This document shows, piece by piece, positions 41,586 through 51,923 of a stretch of 64,000 nucleotides of DNA. Numbering within the stretch: position 1 is the first letter of the stretch; each line of letters starts with the position of its first letter. Position numbers and translations under genes: made by a program. The notes under the pieces were generated by a model. It worked only from the letters and a program-made list of their open reading frames with translations. It was not told where the DNA came from and made no database searches. Source of the DNA: Pelagomonas calceolata (lineage: Eukaryota; Sar; Pelagophyceae; Pelagomonadales; Pelagomonadaceae); the NCBI GenBank assembly GCA_918797485.1, contig CAKKNE010000006.1, positions 1,798,001-1,862,000 on the forward strand. The letters run 5' to 3'.

Positions 41586-42504
41586 AATATACACACACCG
41601 GTGTCGGTCCTACCGGGCCGAGCTTTTGGTCGCCTCAAAAGAGGTATGAGGTCTTCTGGACGTCTGTCGGATGGTAGGGTGATACTACAGTGGCCGCGGC
41701 GGTCACCAGCGGGCCGTGACCGTGATGCGGGTGAGTGAGTTTCAAGGGCCAAGTTGTTGATTTTTTTTTACGACTCGGCGGACTCGGAAATTCCGAGTCA
41801 ACTGTCAGTGCGGCCAATGCGGGTCACTGGCACTACTAGCCTAAGCCTGAGGGGATTATAATATAGCCTTCCGAGTCGCTTGAACTTGCCAGTGAAGTCA
41901 CGGTTGGCCAATCAATTCAAGTTAGTACTAGTAAACCTACGCTGTCCAATCAGGAACGACTTGAGGCGACGGCCGGTGAACATTGCCACTGTTCGGCACT
42001 TCCAGTCTCCGCCGGGGGGCGAAAGCAGCACACTTCGCCATATGCATGGTATCTAGTTCGCACTTGAAAGCCGCAGTTTCACCCGCCCATCATGGCGCAC
42101 CCCGGGGCCTGCACCTAACTCCTCGTAGATACCTCCAGCCCAACACGCGAGTCCTTGCCTGGCCGCTTGGGCTGCTGGACTTTGAACAGCATATCACAGA
42201 GCGCGCCTGCTCTCACGCGTCGCAGAGATGGCGTCACGGTCGAGGCGCCGCTGGACTGCCATGGGCCCATCGCCCCAACGGGCTGCGTCCCGCGGGCAGC
42301 AAGCGCTGCAATAGTTTGCCATGGAAATTGCCAGGGCGGGGCGCCAAGATGGGCGAAAACACCAATTGTCTTGCCAAGGTTGTGTCTACTAATTAACAGT
42401 CTAGTAGCTAGCCTGAATCATCTGCCCTTAGGCATACCGCATGCGTCAAAAACAACAGAGAGCAAGAGTCGAGCCATTGATACGCTACCGCAGAGGGTAG
42501 GGCG
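41586..42504. other. Intergenic between kinesin and Aquarius
   Basis: Divergent promoter region. CACTGGCA at 41825 and TGCCAGTG at 41887, GTCACGGT near 41898 and 42233. A weak GCTACCGCAGAGGGTAGG word lies right before the Aquarius ATG (42484-42501). Open frames here are overlapping and unconvincing. Confidence 0.55.
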
Positions 42505-45500
42505 ATGGCTTGTGGGTCGATAAAACTGCTCGCGGAGATCCCTTCCACGGAAGCTGTATGTGCTGCACTTGCTGTGCGTCTCAGCGTGGCATCCGATGGC
42601 AATGCTAAAAGTGAGCAGCTCATTTGTGAGATCTACAATGCCGGCTTCTGTCATAAATCGCGTTCGCTTGAATGTCTCGAACGCCTCGGCTACATGGAGA
42701 AGGTACTGTGGGCGAGGTTGTCTGCATGCTGTGGGGCATCAATTTCGCGTGTACTCGCGCTATCCACTGTCGCGCTTTTAAACGAGACGGCGCGATGTGG
42801 GCACTTAACGGACGTTCTAAAAAGGCTCACCTCTCGCTTCGAACCGTCGGGGGGAGGGGGGGAGTCGCCGTTTGGCTGCCTTCTAGAAGCTGTTTGTCTT
42901 GAAGTGATGGATGAGGCCTGCCCACTGAACATTTTGGACTCTATTTTGCTTTTCTGCATCAATATCTACTCTCGACTTGAACACACCTCGATTCGCCGGG
43001 CTGCACTCCGATTAGCGGGCCTGCCACTTTGGGAACGATTAAGTATCCCGCGCCGAAAGCAAGAGCTCCAACTGTTCCCTCAGCTTTGCCGGCATTGGCA
43101 ACATTTTCTTGCCAAAAGAGCAAAACGCAAAGCTACTGTGGATGCTTTGTTTTTCCCGGCACTACTTGATGCTATCACACGGCTCGTCGAAAGAAAAATG
43201 GGTAGCGATACAAATGATTTGCCAATTAGGTGCGTTGCTCGCTTTTTGGAACTCTGCATTGATTTGATGTTGCAACTACCGACGCGGAGATTCCTGCGTG
43301 TAGTCATAGAGGACTCTCGGATCCTTGAGCGGGCCACACTGTCGGCATGGGCAGCTGACCAGCGAATGGCACCTCTGCTTAATGCCTTTCGCAGCGCCAT
43401 GGGCTTCGCCATCATCGACCAGACTGGTCAATTGATGACTCAGAGCGAGGACGTGGCCAGGCATCACATCCGCCTTCATCGCTTTCAGTGCGCATGCTTT
43501 GCAGCAAATCCCAAAGATAATTTCAGTCTTGAGATTGCACACATTGCGTCAGCGCAGCTTGCATCTGAGAAAAGCCTCCGAAAACTGCTGGTACAGACAC
43601 CATTGACGACCCTCGTCGCAGCCGCATGTGACAAGCTACATTTACTTCCAAGGAATATCGCGCTTCGCAGACCTGAACTCCTCATCGAGGCTTTGATACA
43701 CGAGCTGAGTGACAACAATAATAACTTCAAAGAGGTAAACAACATATCTCTCTACCCAAACGAAGTTTCTCTGTTGGGCGAGGTTCCGCACGAAACTGAC
43801 TTCCCACTCGCTCTGCCAAAGCTTGCTCTCCAGTTCCTATCTTTCAAAGACTATTTGTCTCGTTGTTTTACGCTCTACCGTCTAGAAAGCGCGCATGAGA
43901 TACGAGATGATGTATCTCAAGCAGTCCAACGACTCCAGCCACACATTAACTCTGCCGGTTGCACATACTTTGCTGGGTGGAGCCGGTTTGCTGTCCCGTG
44001 CAAATGTGAGGTTACGCGCGTCGCCAAATCGGTCCTCGGTAAGGAGCATCCTAGTGAAGTTCTATGCAATGTCACTCTCGATCTGGCTAGTTTTGGTGAG
44101 GACTGGGAAATCCACAAACATGACATCGTCTTCTTGGTGTGTGTTGAGGGGTTGGCCGTCAAACCCTCGCCGGCTCCGCTGCCAATAAATAGGAGCGTTA
44201 AGTCCACGAAGGATTTGCAGATCTCAGAGACATACGGCATCCGAGCCGTCCGTGGTGGAGAGGTAGTAGCAATCACAGATTACACTGGTGCTGACAGAAC
44301 TGGATTTAGTACTCAGTGCACCGTTACACTTAGAATGGATTCAATTCAGTACTATAAGGATTCTCAGGCCTCAATTACAGCAATTTATGGCGCATCCAAT
44401 ATATTATTGCGACGCGACGCGCGTGCCAATAACTCTAGCCGCGTCCTGGAGACTATCCGCGAGACAATGAACACCGAGTCACACAAGAACGCAATCCCTG
44501 TGTGGCTGCATGACGTACTTCTTGGTTACGGTGACGCAAGTGCAGCACATTATTCGCAGCGACATGATCAATTAGATGCCTTCGATGCTGTCGACACTTT
44601 CCACGACCTCAATCATATCGTGTCATCCTTCCCCGAAATGGCCGTGGTTGTTGCTGATGAAAGCGTCCCAGTGACGGCGGCGGGACGATCACTGTTCCAG
44701 CTGCGCCTGGACCGCATAGCGAAGACAGTAGTTGTGACGCCCTACGCAGTTGCAGCTCGGAAAGTTAACAGCGGAGCGCTTACAATGCAAAGTGCGCGGA
44801 TATTTGATGTACTCCGGTGCAATCCTGTACGCTTTACGCGCTCGCAGGTGGAAGCTATTCGTGATGGCATGAATCCTGGTCTGACTCTCATCATTGGCCC
44901 CCCAGGAACGGGAAAGACTGACGTTGCCGTCCAGATCATTGCAAACATTTACCAAAACTTCCCAGCTAACCGGACGCTACTCATCGCGCATTCCAATTCC
45001 GCACTAAATGATCTATTTGAAAAAATTTTGGAGCGCAATGTCCCAGCTAGACATCTTGTCCGCCTCGGTGGAGGAGAGCGCGAACTTGATGTCACCGGCT
45101 CATTCTCACAACTAGGGCGCGTTGACGCGACTTTGGCGCGACGCCTCGAGCTACTAGAGGAGATTCAGCGGCTCGTAACAAGCTTAAGGGGCGGTTTTGG
45201 GCACTCTGGCAGCGAAGTGGAGGTTGCATTCTGTACCTGCGAAGCCGCTGAGTACCTAGAACAAACTTGTGTTGATGTTCGCGTCGATATGTTTGAGCAG
45301 ATAATTTACAATCTTGGTAGCAATCAAACAGTCATGGCCATAATAGACGCCTTTCCATTTGGTGATTTTTTTGCGCAAGCCACAAGATCTGGTGTAAGCG
45401 GAGATGAGAAAATGGCATCCACACTGTTCAATACCTGCCAAACATCTTGCCAGGCGCTGAATGTAGCACGTGCGTGCTTTCAACACATCCGAGAGATATT

Positions 45501-46611
45501 TTCCGAACTCCGCCAATATAGAGGCTTCGAGCTTTTACGAACGCAAAAGCAGCGTACAAACTACCTTCTGACAAATCAGGCTCGTATTATTGCAATGACG
45601 TGTACGCACGCGGCACTAATTCGCAAAGATCTTGTTGATCTCGGATTTAAATATGACGCAATTGTTGTTGAGGAGGCGGCTCAGATGCTTGAAATCGAGG
45701 CCTTCATACCGCTTGTCCTGCAGCATTGTAGTGGTAATAAGTCGCAGCTTGAACGGGTGGTTTTAATTGGTGACCACCACCAACTCCCGCCTATAGTCCG
45801 GAATCGTGCGCTTGCCCGGCACGCGTTGCTCGAACAGTCGCTCTTCTCGCGACTTCTTCGTCTCGGTGTACCAGCCATACATCTCGACAAACAGGGTCGA
45901 TCTCGACCTGAGATAGCAAACCTTTTTAACTGGCGCTACGACAGACTCGGTGATCTGGATATAGTCACGAAACATGCGTACAGCCTTGCAAATCCGGGCT
46001 TTGCATTCGCTTATCAGTTTGTTAACGTGGCTGACTTCCATGGACGTGGGGAATATTGCCCGACGCCCCATTTCTTCCAGAATTTGGGTGAAGCCGAATT
46101 TGTGGTGGCGGTCTATATGTACATGCGGCTCCTTGGCTATCCTGCCGGTCGCATTTCGGTTTTAACTACATATAACGGCCAGAAGGATCTTCTCGCCGAT
46201 ATCTTTAAACAGAGGTGTGCAAAGGATCCAAAATATGGGCTCCCACAAATTAACACTGTTGATAAGTACCAAGGCTCTCAAAATGATTACGTCCTCCTAT
46301 CGCTCGTCCGTACAAAGCATGTTGGTCACCTTCGTGATGCACGTCGCATTGTGGTAGCCATGTCCCGCGCGAGACTAGGCTTATACGTCTTTGGCCGCAT
46401 GTCCACCTTCAAATCTTGCAACAGTCTTGGCTCGACAATGACCAGCTTCCTCAGGAGACCATCGCGTCTTGCGCTTGCATGCAGTGAAAATTTTGGCAGC
46501 CAGCCTGGCCGCAACGTCCATGATCCACCGGAAAATTCGGTCTTTATCGATGGACCCATAGAGATGGGCATCCTCGTCAGTCAACTCGCCAATCGCCATT
46601 CAATTTCGTAG
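42505..46611 (+). CDS. AQR: Aquarius (AQR/IBP160) spliceosomal SF1 RNA helicase
   Basis: Single-exon 1368-residue protein; human AQR has 1485. The N-terminal two thirds form the armadillo-like and beta-barrel region (PKLALQFLSFKDYLSRCF, LESAHEIRDDVSQAVQRL, NAIPVWLHDVLLGYGD). The helicase core follows: Walker [18 protein letters not shown] (about 795-811), RIIAMTCTHAALIRKDLV, motif II VVEEAAQMLEIE (about 1053), IGDHHQLPP, QGRSRPEIANLFNWRYD, VDKYQGSQNDYVLLSLVRT and VAMSRARLGLYVFGR. Aquarius binds intron RNA upstream of the branch site in the catalytic spliceosome and links splicing to exon-junction complexes and intron snoRNP assembly. It is notable that a genome with introns of about 45 nt retains it. 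No intron is needed here. The ATG gives MACGSIKLL; further upstream there is no in-frame start. Confidence 0.95.
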   Translation: MACGSIKLLAEIPSTEAVCAALAVRLSVASDGNAKSEQLICEIYNAGFCHKSRSLECLERLGYMEKVLWARLSACCGASISRVLALSTVALLNETARCGHLTDVLKRLTSRFEPSGGGGESPFGCLLEAVCLEVMDEACPLNILDSILLFCINIYSRLEHTSIRRAALRLAGLPLWERLSIPRRKQELQLFPQLCRHWQHFLAKRAKRKATVDALFFPALLDAITRLVERKMGSDTNDLPIRCVARFLELCIDLMLQLPTRRFLRVVIEDSRILERATLSAWAADQRMAPLLNAFRSAMGFAIIDQTGQLMTQSEDVARHHIRLHRFQCACFAANPKDNFSLEIAHIASAQLASEKSLRKLLVQTPLTTLVAAACDKLHLLPRNIALRRPELLIEALIHELSDNNNNFKEVNNISLYPNEVSLLGEVPHETDFPLALPKLALQFLSFKDYLSRCFTLYRLESAHEIRDDVSQAVQRLQPHINSAGCTYFAGWSRFAVPCKCEVTRVAKSVLGKEHPSEVLCNVTLDLASFGEDWEIHKHDIVFLVCVEGLAVKPSPAPLPINRSVKSTKDLQISETYGIRAVRGGEVVAITDYTGADRTGFSTQCTVTLRMDSIQYYKDSQASITAIYGASNILLRRDARANNSSRVLETIRETMNTESHKNAIPVWLHDVLLGYGDASAAHYSQRHDQLDAFDAVDTFHDLNHIVSSFPEMAVVVADESVPVTAAGRSLFQLRLDRIAKTVVVTPYAVAARKVNSGALTMQSARIFDVLRCNPVRFTRSQVEAIRDGMNPGLTLIIGPPGTGKTDVAVQIIANIYQNFPANRTLLIAHSNSALNDLFEKILERNVPARHLVRLGGGERELDVTGSFSQLGRVDATLARRLELLEEIQRLVTSLRGGFGHSGSEVEVAFCTCEAAEYLEQTCVDVRVDMFEQIIYNLGSNQTVMAIIDAFPFGDFFAQATRSGVSGDEKMASTLFNTCQTSCQALNVARACFQHIREIFSELRQYRGFELLRTQKQRTNYLLTNQARIIAMTCTHAALIRKDLVDLGFKYDAIVVEEAAQMLEIEAFIPLVLQHCSGNKSQLERVVLIGDHHQLPPIVRNRALARHALLEQSLFSRLLRLGVPAIHLDKQGRSRPEIANLFNWRYDRLGDLDIVTKHAYSLANPGFAFAYQFVNVADFHGRGEYCPTPHFFQNLGEAEFVVAVYMYMRLLGYPAGRISVLTTYNGQKDLLADIFKQRCAKDPKYGLPQINTVDKYQGSQNDYVLLSLVRTKHVGHLRDARRIVVAMSRARLGLYVFGRMSTFKSCNSLGSTMTSFLRRPSRLALACSENFGSQPGRNVHDPPENSVFIDGPIEMGILVSQLANRHSIS

Positions 46612-47212
46612 TAGTAACTGACCGGGTTTACTTTCCCCGTGCACCTACCTATGACTAGGTTTTACCCCCCATCTAGGATTAGATAGGCACTTTCCTAGCC
46701 TGAGGGTGCAGTTTAACTTAGTAGTACGGCGTTTCTTACGTGAAAAACGTCCAACGTAAATTGCGCCGTGATTTACGCGTGATTTACGCGTGATTTAAAT
46801 TATATAATAAAACCCCGGGCCGCTCACACGCAGAGCGCCTAAAAGGGATTTGTGGTAGCCGCGCAGCTACTACTAGTAGTAGCCAAAACCAACGCGAGCA
46901 CGGCGCGGATTGTACAAATTGTTCTTATGAGCGCACAACTAGCAATTGGCTCCGAGTCATGGTCCCAGTCGGCGTCACCGTGGCCCGGTCCGTCCGAGTC
47001 ACGGTCACCGTGACGGTCGTGGTGCCACAGGCACGGTGACAGTGAGCCCGGCCGATAATCTGCTTGTAATTCACTGATCGATAGCAGGAGTGCGTGAGCC
47101 CGTCCTGAGGAGGATCGGGCTGTTGTCCCCGCCCAGTGTAACTGCCGCGGCAGGCACCCGAGGCTACGTCGCCATAGTTACATATATCTATATCCACGAG
47201 TCATAACGCAAC
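46612..47212. other. Intergenic after Aquarius
   Basis: Three GTGATTTACGC-type tandem units (46770-46798), then a block of GTCACCGTG, GAGTCACGGTCACCGTGACG words (46970-47045), the densest site of that word in the window. No gene supported. Confidence 0.6.
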
Positions 47213-50203
47213 ATGGCTGTCCTGCTTGAGGTGACCCATCCAGTGCTCCGATTTACATCCGACTTCCTTGAGCGCACCCCAAACAGAGCTGTTCGTGTAT
47301 ACGCGCGTGCATTCCTGGCGAGTGGCCTGGAGACGCTCGAGCCCTGGGAAAGCGGCACACCCTACATCAAAGAAGATACTCCGAACATAAGCGAGGCCAC
47401 TATAGAGGTAGTAAAAGAGTCGGATGGCGCAGAAGGTGTCGCCACAGCGAAGATCAATTCACTAAAATATCGAAGCTTTGGGGCTGAAATCAAAAATATT
47501 GACGAGGCATCAGTTTCCGAACTGCTCTGTAAAACTGCTGTCGTGGAGCTATGGCTTGCCACCGGAGGGATTGCCGACGATAAAGTGGATTTGCACATTG
47601 GTTGTGCGAGGCTACCACTAGGAGCAGCACTTGCGACAAACCAGCTGCATGCAGATATAACTGTGGCTCTTAGCTCCACGTGCGTCAGCCAAACTGTTGA
47701 CCCCTCAGCTTCGATCCTCCACGATGCTGGACGATCGTCAAAGGTGAATCTATGTCTATCTGCGTCAAACAAGTTGTTTTCGTTCATGGTGGGCGGAAGA
47801 GTGCTGACATTTGGCAATGGACATATCGAGAATATGCCTGTTGAGTGGATGACTACCACAATTTCACAACCAAACGAAGTTAAGCTCGCCATTAGGCTAC
47901 AACAGCGAACGGAACATACAGGTGCAGGTGGTGTTGCGAATGGCCTTTCCGCTGTCGTGGGACCACATGCGACAATTTCAGGTGGCGTGCCCAAACAACT
48001 AGATCGTCCAATTGCAGAGCATCGGAACAAAGATACTGCGACACCAAGCAACATCTGCCGTCTCGAATGGGCTGCTGACCTAGATTTACCGGTGGCGCTC
48101 TTTGTGACTGCCAAGACCCTGCTCGATGTTGCGTTCAACCCAAATAAATGGGTGTTTGTCCTTGAGCTGCAGCAACATGACACAACTGAAGCGAGAGTTA
48201 CGGCAGTTTCATCCGTAGATGCACTGATGGGTTCATCAATGGTCAAAGCGTCGTTTTTTGCCACCGAGGCTGGTGCTGGACAAAAAGTGTTTGCTGCGGT
48301 ACAATCTCCCCAAGAAAAATCTACTACCTCCGCCCGTGAGTGTACCATTGCAACAGCAACAGCTGCAATTGAATGTAGTATCACTGGCTCTACAATAATT
48401 TCCAGTTCTACTTCGGACACCTGGAAAGGCACCAATCCTGCTGAAGAACTAATACACGATTCTAGACTCTCCGATTGCGTTGCGCCAAGACGCGTGTCGT
48501 GGAAGAGGAGACGTGTTGACGCATACGTTGAGCTTCACCAAGAGGTTAACAAAATTTTTTCAAGCATCTTGATCAAGCATGATTCTCTCCAAAATCAGAA
48601 CTGTGCCGCAACATCTAGTACAGGGACATTGCACCGCCAAATGAAAGCAGGCCTCGGTCAGAGCACTGCTTTTCACAGCTTCCGCCTTGGTCTTACCCCC
48701 TGTCTTCAGCGTGTAGTTCGCAAATGGCACCCAATACAGCCTACAAATATCGCAACTGAAGAAGCTGCTGTTAGCGAGTGCTATACGCACATTATGGACC
48801 TTGTTACATTGTTCCAAGAAGGTGCAGAGCCAGGACGATCTTCCAGAAAATGTAGCCTCGCACGAGCTTATGATGCTGCGACCAATAGTCTATGGGGCGT
48901 AGCTGCTACCGAACACAAGACCCGACTTAGCCGGGCGATGGTAGAATCATCGAACCAGACCGCCATTGCCAATGGATGGTTTGATCTTGCTAAATCAGTG
49001 CTTCTGTCCTGCAATATAAACTCAAATAATATTCCAAGGACCACATACACGCAGCTTAACGTGGCGAAACAAGCACTCAGCGAGTGCCTGGCGTGCGGTA
49101 GTACAGATTCAAGAGATGCAGCCGTGCGCCTGCAAGGTGCTGTGCTACTCGAAGAAGGAAGTCTCGATGATTCCGAAGCAATATTTTCGGCGCGCGCGCT
49201 ATCAGGCACTAATAACGCAATCGATGCAGCATTTCTCTGTGTCATTGCCGACATGCGCGAAGATGGCCTTAAGGCCAAGCGTGCTGCAACTTGTGCAGCA
49301 GGCGCCAAAGTATCGCCCGATCCCGGTGTGCTTCGTGCGATATGTGCCCTAGATGATGCATCTAACTACCTAATGACTTTCGGCCTGGCCAAATCCGCAG
49401 CTTCAGCTCTCGCGATTGCTGATCGTGCTCTTGCGTTGGCGTATAAACACAACTCTATGCTCACTTCGTGGGTAGGGTCACCGCAGATTGCAGCCCATCG
49501 ACGTGTTCTCCACGCACGCCTCAGCGTCGACACCAGGACTGCTGTGCAGCTAGCGCATTCTGCAGTTAGGGCTTGCAAAACCATTTTTACGTTGACAGCA
49601 CTTGGCGACTTGCTCTGTATGGCAAATGACGTAGCCGGGGCAGTTGAACCATACGCTGATGCATTAGTGAGGCATGCGGAGCGCTTTCCGCACGCAAAGA
49701 CGCCATTGGACTTATGCGTCAAACATGCACGCTGTCTCCTTCGGACTAATCAAAATTGTGCTGCGCGGGATACATACGTCACTGTGGCAGAGGAGCTACA
49801 GGATTCGTCGCTTTGGCTCGGCGCAGGCACTGTGGCACTCCGCCTGGGTGCATTAACCTCAACTGACCGCCATCTACGTCGCGCAACAGTCCGTTCACCG
49901 CACAGTGCGCAGCCTTATGGCCTGCTTATGCTGAGCCATCTCACACATGATGGGAATGCTACCTGTTGTGCAGGAAGTCTTCTTGATGTTTCAGTAAACT
50001 TTGGTCTTAACGACCGTGGTCTCCTCCGGGAGCTCGGAAATGCCTACTTTCAGCTCGGACATTACACTATTGCCGAAACCTTGCTTCGTCGCGCAGTAGC
50101 CGCCGAGTTCAACAGGGGTGCTCATTCACACGCCCTCAAGCGCCTTACTGACGTCCGAGCAGCCCGGGTCGTGGCACGAGAGGCTCGCTACGCTCCAGTC
50201 TGA
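47213..50203 (+). CDS. TPR-repeat protein, probable CFAP70 homologue
   Basis: Intron-free, 996 residues. The N-terminal third looks beta-rich and C2-like; the middle carries LTPCLQRVVRKWHP followed by an EEAAVSECYTHIMDLV helix, reminiscent of a conserved CFAP70 block; the last 400 residues are helical repeats of TPR type (AAVRLQGAVLLEEGSLDDSE, CVKHARCLLRTNQNCAARDTY). The end FGLNDRGLLRELGNAYFQLG then AETLLRRAV resembles the CFAP70 C terminus. CFAP70 is an axonemal protein at the outer dynein arm that affects beating. The nearby flagellar genes fit, but the similarity is weak by eye, and another C2/TPR protein is possible. Confidence 0.5.
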   Translation: MAVLLEVTHPVLRFTSDFLERTPNRAVRVYARAFLASGLETLEPWESGTPYIKEDTPNISEATIEVVKESDGAEGVATAKINSLKYRSFGAEIKNIDEASVSELLCKTAVVELWLATGGIADDKVDLHIGCARLPLGAALATNQLHADITVALSSTCVSQTVDPSASILHDAGRSSKVNLCLSASNKLFSFMVGGRVLTFGNGHIENMPVEWMTTTISQPNEVKLAIRLQQRTEHTGAGGVANGLSAVVGPHATISGGVPKQLDRPIAEHRNKDTATPSNICRLEWAADLDLPVALFVTAKTLLDVAFNPNKWVFVLELQQHDTTEARVTAVSSVDALMGSSMVKASFFATEAGAGQKVFAAVQSPQEKSTTSARECTIATATAAIECSITGSTIISSSTSDTWKGTNPAEELIHDSRLSDCVAPRRVSWKRRRVDAYVELHQEVNKIFSSILIKHDSLQNQNCAATSSTGTLHRQMKAGLGQSTAFHSFRLGLTPCLQRVVRKWHPIQPTNIATEEAAVSECYTHIMDLVTLFQEGAEPGRSSRKCSLARAYDAATNSLWGVAATEHKTRLSRAMVESSNQTAIANGWFDLAKSVLLSCNINSNNIPRTTYTQLNVAKQALSECLACGSTDSRDAAVRLQGAVLLEEGSLDDSEAIFSARALSGTNNAIDAAFLCVIADMREDGLKAKRAATCAAGAKVSPDPGVLRAICALDDASNYLMTFGLAKSAASALAIADRALALAYKHNSMLTSWVGSPQIAAHRRVLHARLSVDTRTAVQLAHSAVRACKTIFTLTALGDLLCMANDVAGAVEPYADALVRHAERFPHAKTPLDLCVKHARCLLRTNQNCAARDTYVTVAEELQDSSLWLGAGTVALRLGALTSTDRHLRRATVRSPHSAQPYGLLMLSHLTHDGNATCCAGSLLDVSVNFGLNDRGLLRELGNAYFQLGHYTIAETLLRRAVAAEFNRGAHSHALKRLTDVRAARVVAREARYAPV

Positions 50204-51178
50204 GTCCAGATAGCGAGCACAGTCGGTTCGACATTAATGATCTGCCTTGTCAAAACGACGGCTGAGGCGAGACGGGACAAGAAGGCCAGGGTCTCAATTT
50301 GAAGAAAAATCACCGTGGCCCGGGTCTCCACGCTAGCTGAGAACGTATATAGGGTCACTGGCATAAGTACTATCCGGGCAATTACTGTGAAAAACAAATC
50401 CGAGTCGCTTCTATCCGCCCCGGACTTGTCCCCGAAGTCCCGGCCTACTGGCGCGGGCCACGAAAATCATCAGAAGCAGACTGTTCGCCTCCTACCCAAT
50501 AATTCTTTAACTACTTTTCTCTATACTAGGCTGCAGTCGCGCCCGTTGGTTACTGAGCGCAAAAAGGGCCAGTGCGTGTACCAAACGCGCGCCGCGCGCA
50601 CTAAAACCGCGTCTAATCATCGCCCACACACCTAACATTGCTGCCCCGCGCCAAAAAACCGCGCGCGCAGCCGCGCCGCGCGCGTACACACACGACCTTC
50701 GCCACGATGGCATTGCCGCTGTCCTAAATAGCGCACGCGCGGCCGTAGAACCACGCGCGTCGCTGCGTACAGCACCGCCGCGGCCTGTTGCGAGACCCCG
50801 TCGCGACGCGCCCCCAAAAAATCGCGCAGCCGCGCAGCTCGCGCCGCGCCGACAAAAAAAACTTGAAGCGCGCCCGCGCGCACAGATGATTACGCGCAGG
50901 TTGTAGCAGCCGCAGCAGAAACTTCGTCCCGCACAGCAGAGCGCTTCGTCCACAGTGGCGCGATCCAAGCCGCCCCTCCCTAATCGTTGGTCGGTGGGCG
51001 GTCGGCGCCAGAATTTCCGTTCGCGCGTCGCCGACGGTCGGTCCCGCCCAGGCTCGGGTCTCAGGTCACGGTGGATGTAATGCACTTAAAAGAATCACGG
51101 TGGTATCGCCACCATGCGTGACGCGGCGTGAAAATACAACACGAGCTCGCAAACGTCACCGGTGGATTCGCCGCAGGT
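50204..51178. other. Intergenic, extreme GC/CpG stretch
   Basis: 50580-50880 is dominated by GCGC words and yields long Arg/Ala/Gly-rich frames on both strands (for example 51085-50507) that I regard as composition artefacts. CACTGGCA at 50356. Confidence 0.6.
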
Positions 51179-51600
51179 GTTGACGGCGGCCCGAGTCGAC
51201 CCTACTATACTCCCTACCCCATATCCTACTACCCCCACTACCTCATACTACTCCCCACCTACTTTATGGCCGGCCTTCAGAATAATCGTGGACGAAAGCG
51301 CCGCGCCGTGGCCGTCGGTTTCAAATTGTTGACGGCGGCCCCTACTGCCCCCATATCCTACTACCCCCACTACCTCACTACTACTCCCCACCTACTTCAT
51401 GGCCGGCCTTCAGAATAATCGTGGACGAAAGCGCCGCGCTGGACGAAAGCGCCGCGCCGTGGCCGTCGGTTTCAAATTGTTGACGGCGGCCCCTACTATA
51501 CTTCCTACCCCATATCCTACTACCCCCACTACCTCATACTACTCCCCACCTACTTTATGGCCGGCCTTCAGAATAATCGTGGACGAAAGCGCCGCGCCCG
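51179..51600 (+). repeat. Minisatellite, three units of about 150 bp
   Basis: Units start with GTTGACGGCGGCCC at about 51179, 51328 and 51479. Each holds CCATATCCTACTACCCCCAC, CTCCCCACCTACTT, ATGGCCGGCCTTCAGAATAA and TCGTGGACGAAAGCGCCGCG. The first two end GGCCGTCGGTTTCAAATT; the second has an internal duplication of the GGACGAAAGCGCCGCG word, and the third stops after GCGCC. Confidence 0.9.
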
Positions 51601-51923
51601 GGCGAGACCTCAAATGACCAAATTCGGCCGGTGACGTCGGCAGCCTCTCCCTCCCTGGCTGAAGCACGCAAGAAGAGAACCCTCGGATGCGTATGCGGGT
51701 GCCGGGGAGATGCAAGATGTTGGGCTATTTGGTGCGGGTTTTCTATGATTACTCTAGCCCTACACGGGCCAGCCTTGGACTGGGGACATATGCGCTGCGT
51801 CCTCAGAGAGATATAGCCCACGGGGAACGGGCGTCTTGTAAGCCACTAGGTCCCACAGCTGGCGCAATGCGGCCGTGCTTCTCAGATTAGGTGCCGTCAT
51901 TGTCCTCATCTGAGAGCAGAACT
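51601..51923. other. Intergenic upstream of VPS16
   Basis: About 320 bases with no recognised element; an ORF here overlaps others on both strands. Confidence 0.5.

Noticed and set aside
50507-51085. Long minus-strand open frame, 192 codons
   Set aside because: Arg/Ala/Gly composition follows from GCGC-rich DNA, and other frames on both strands are equally open.
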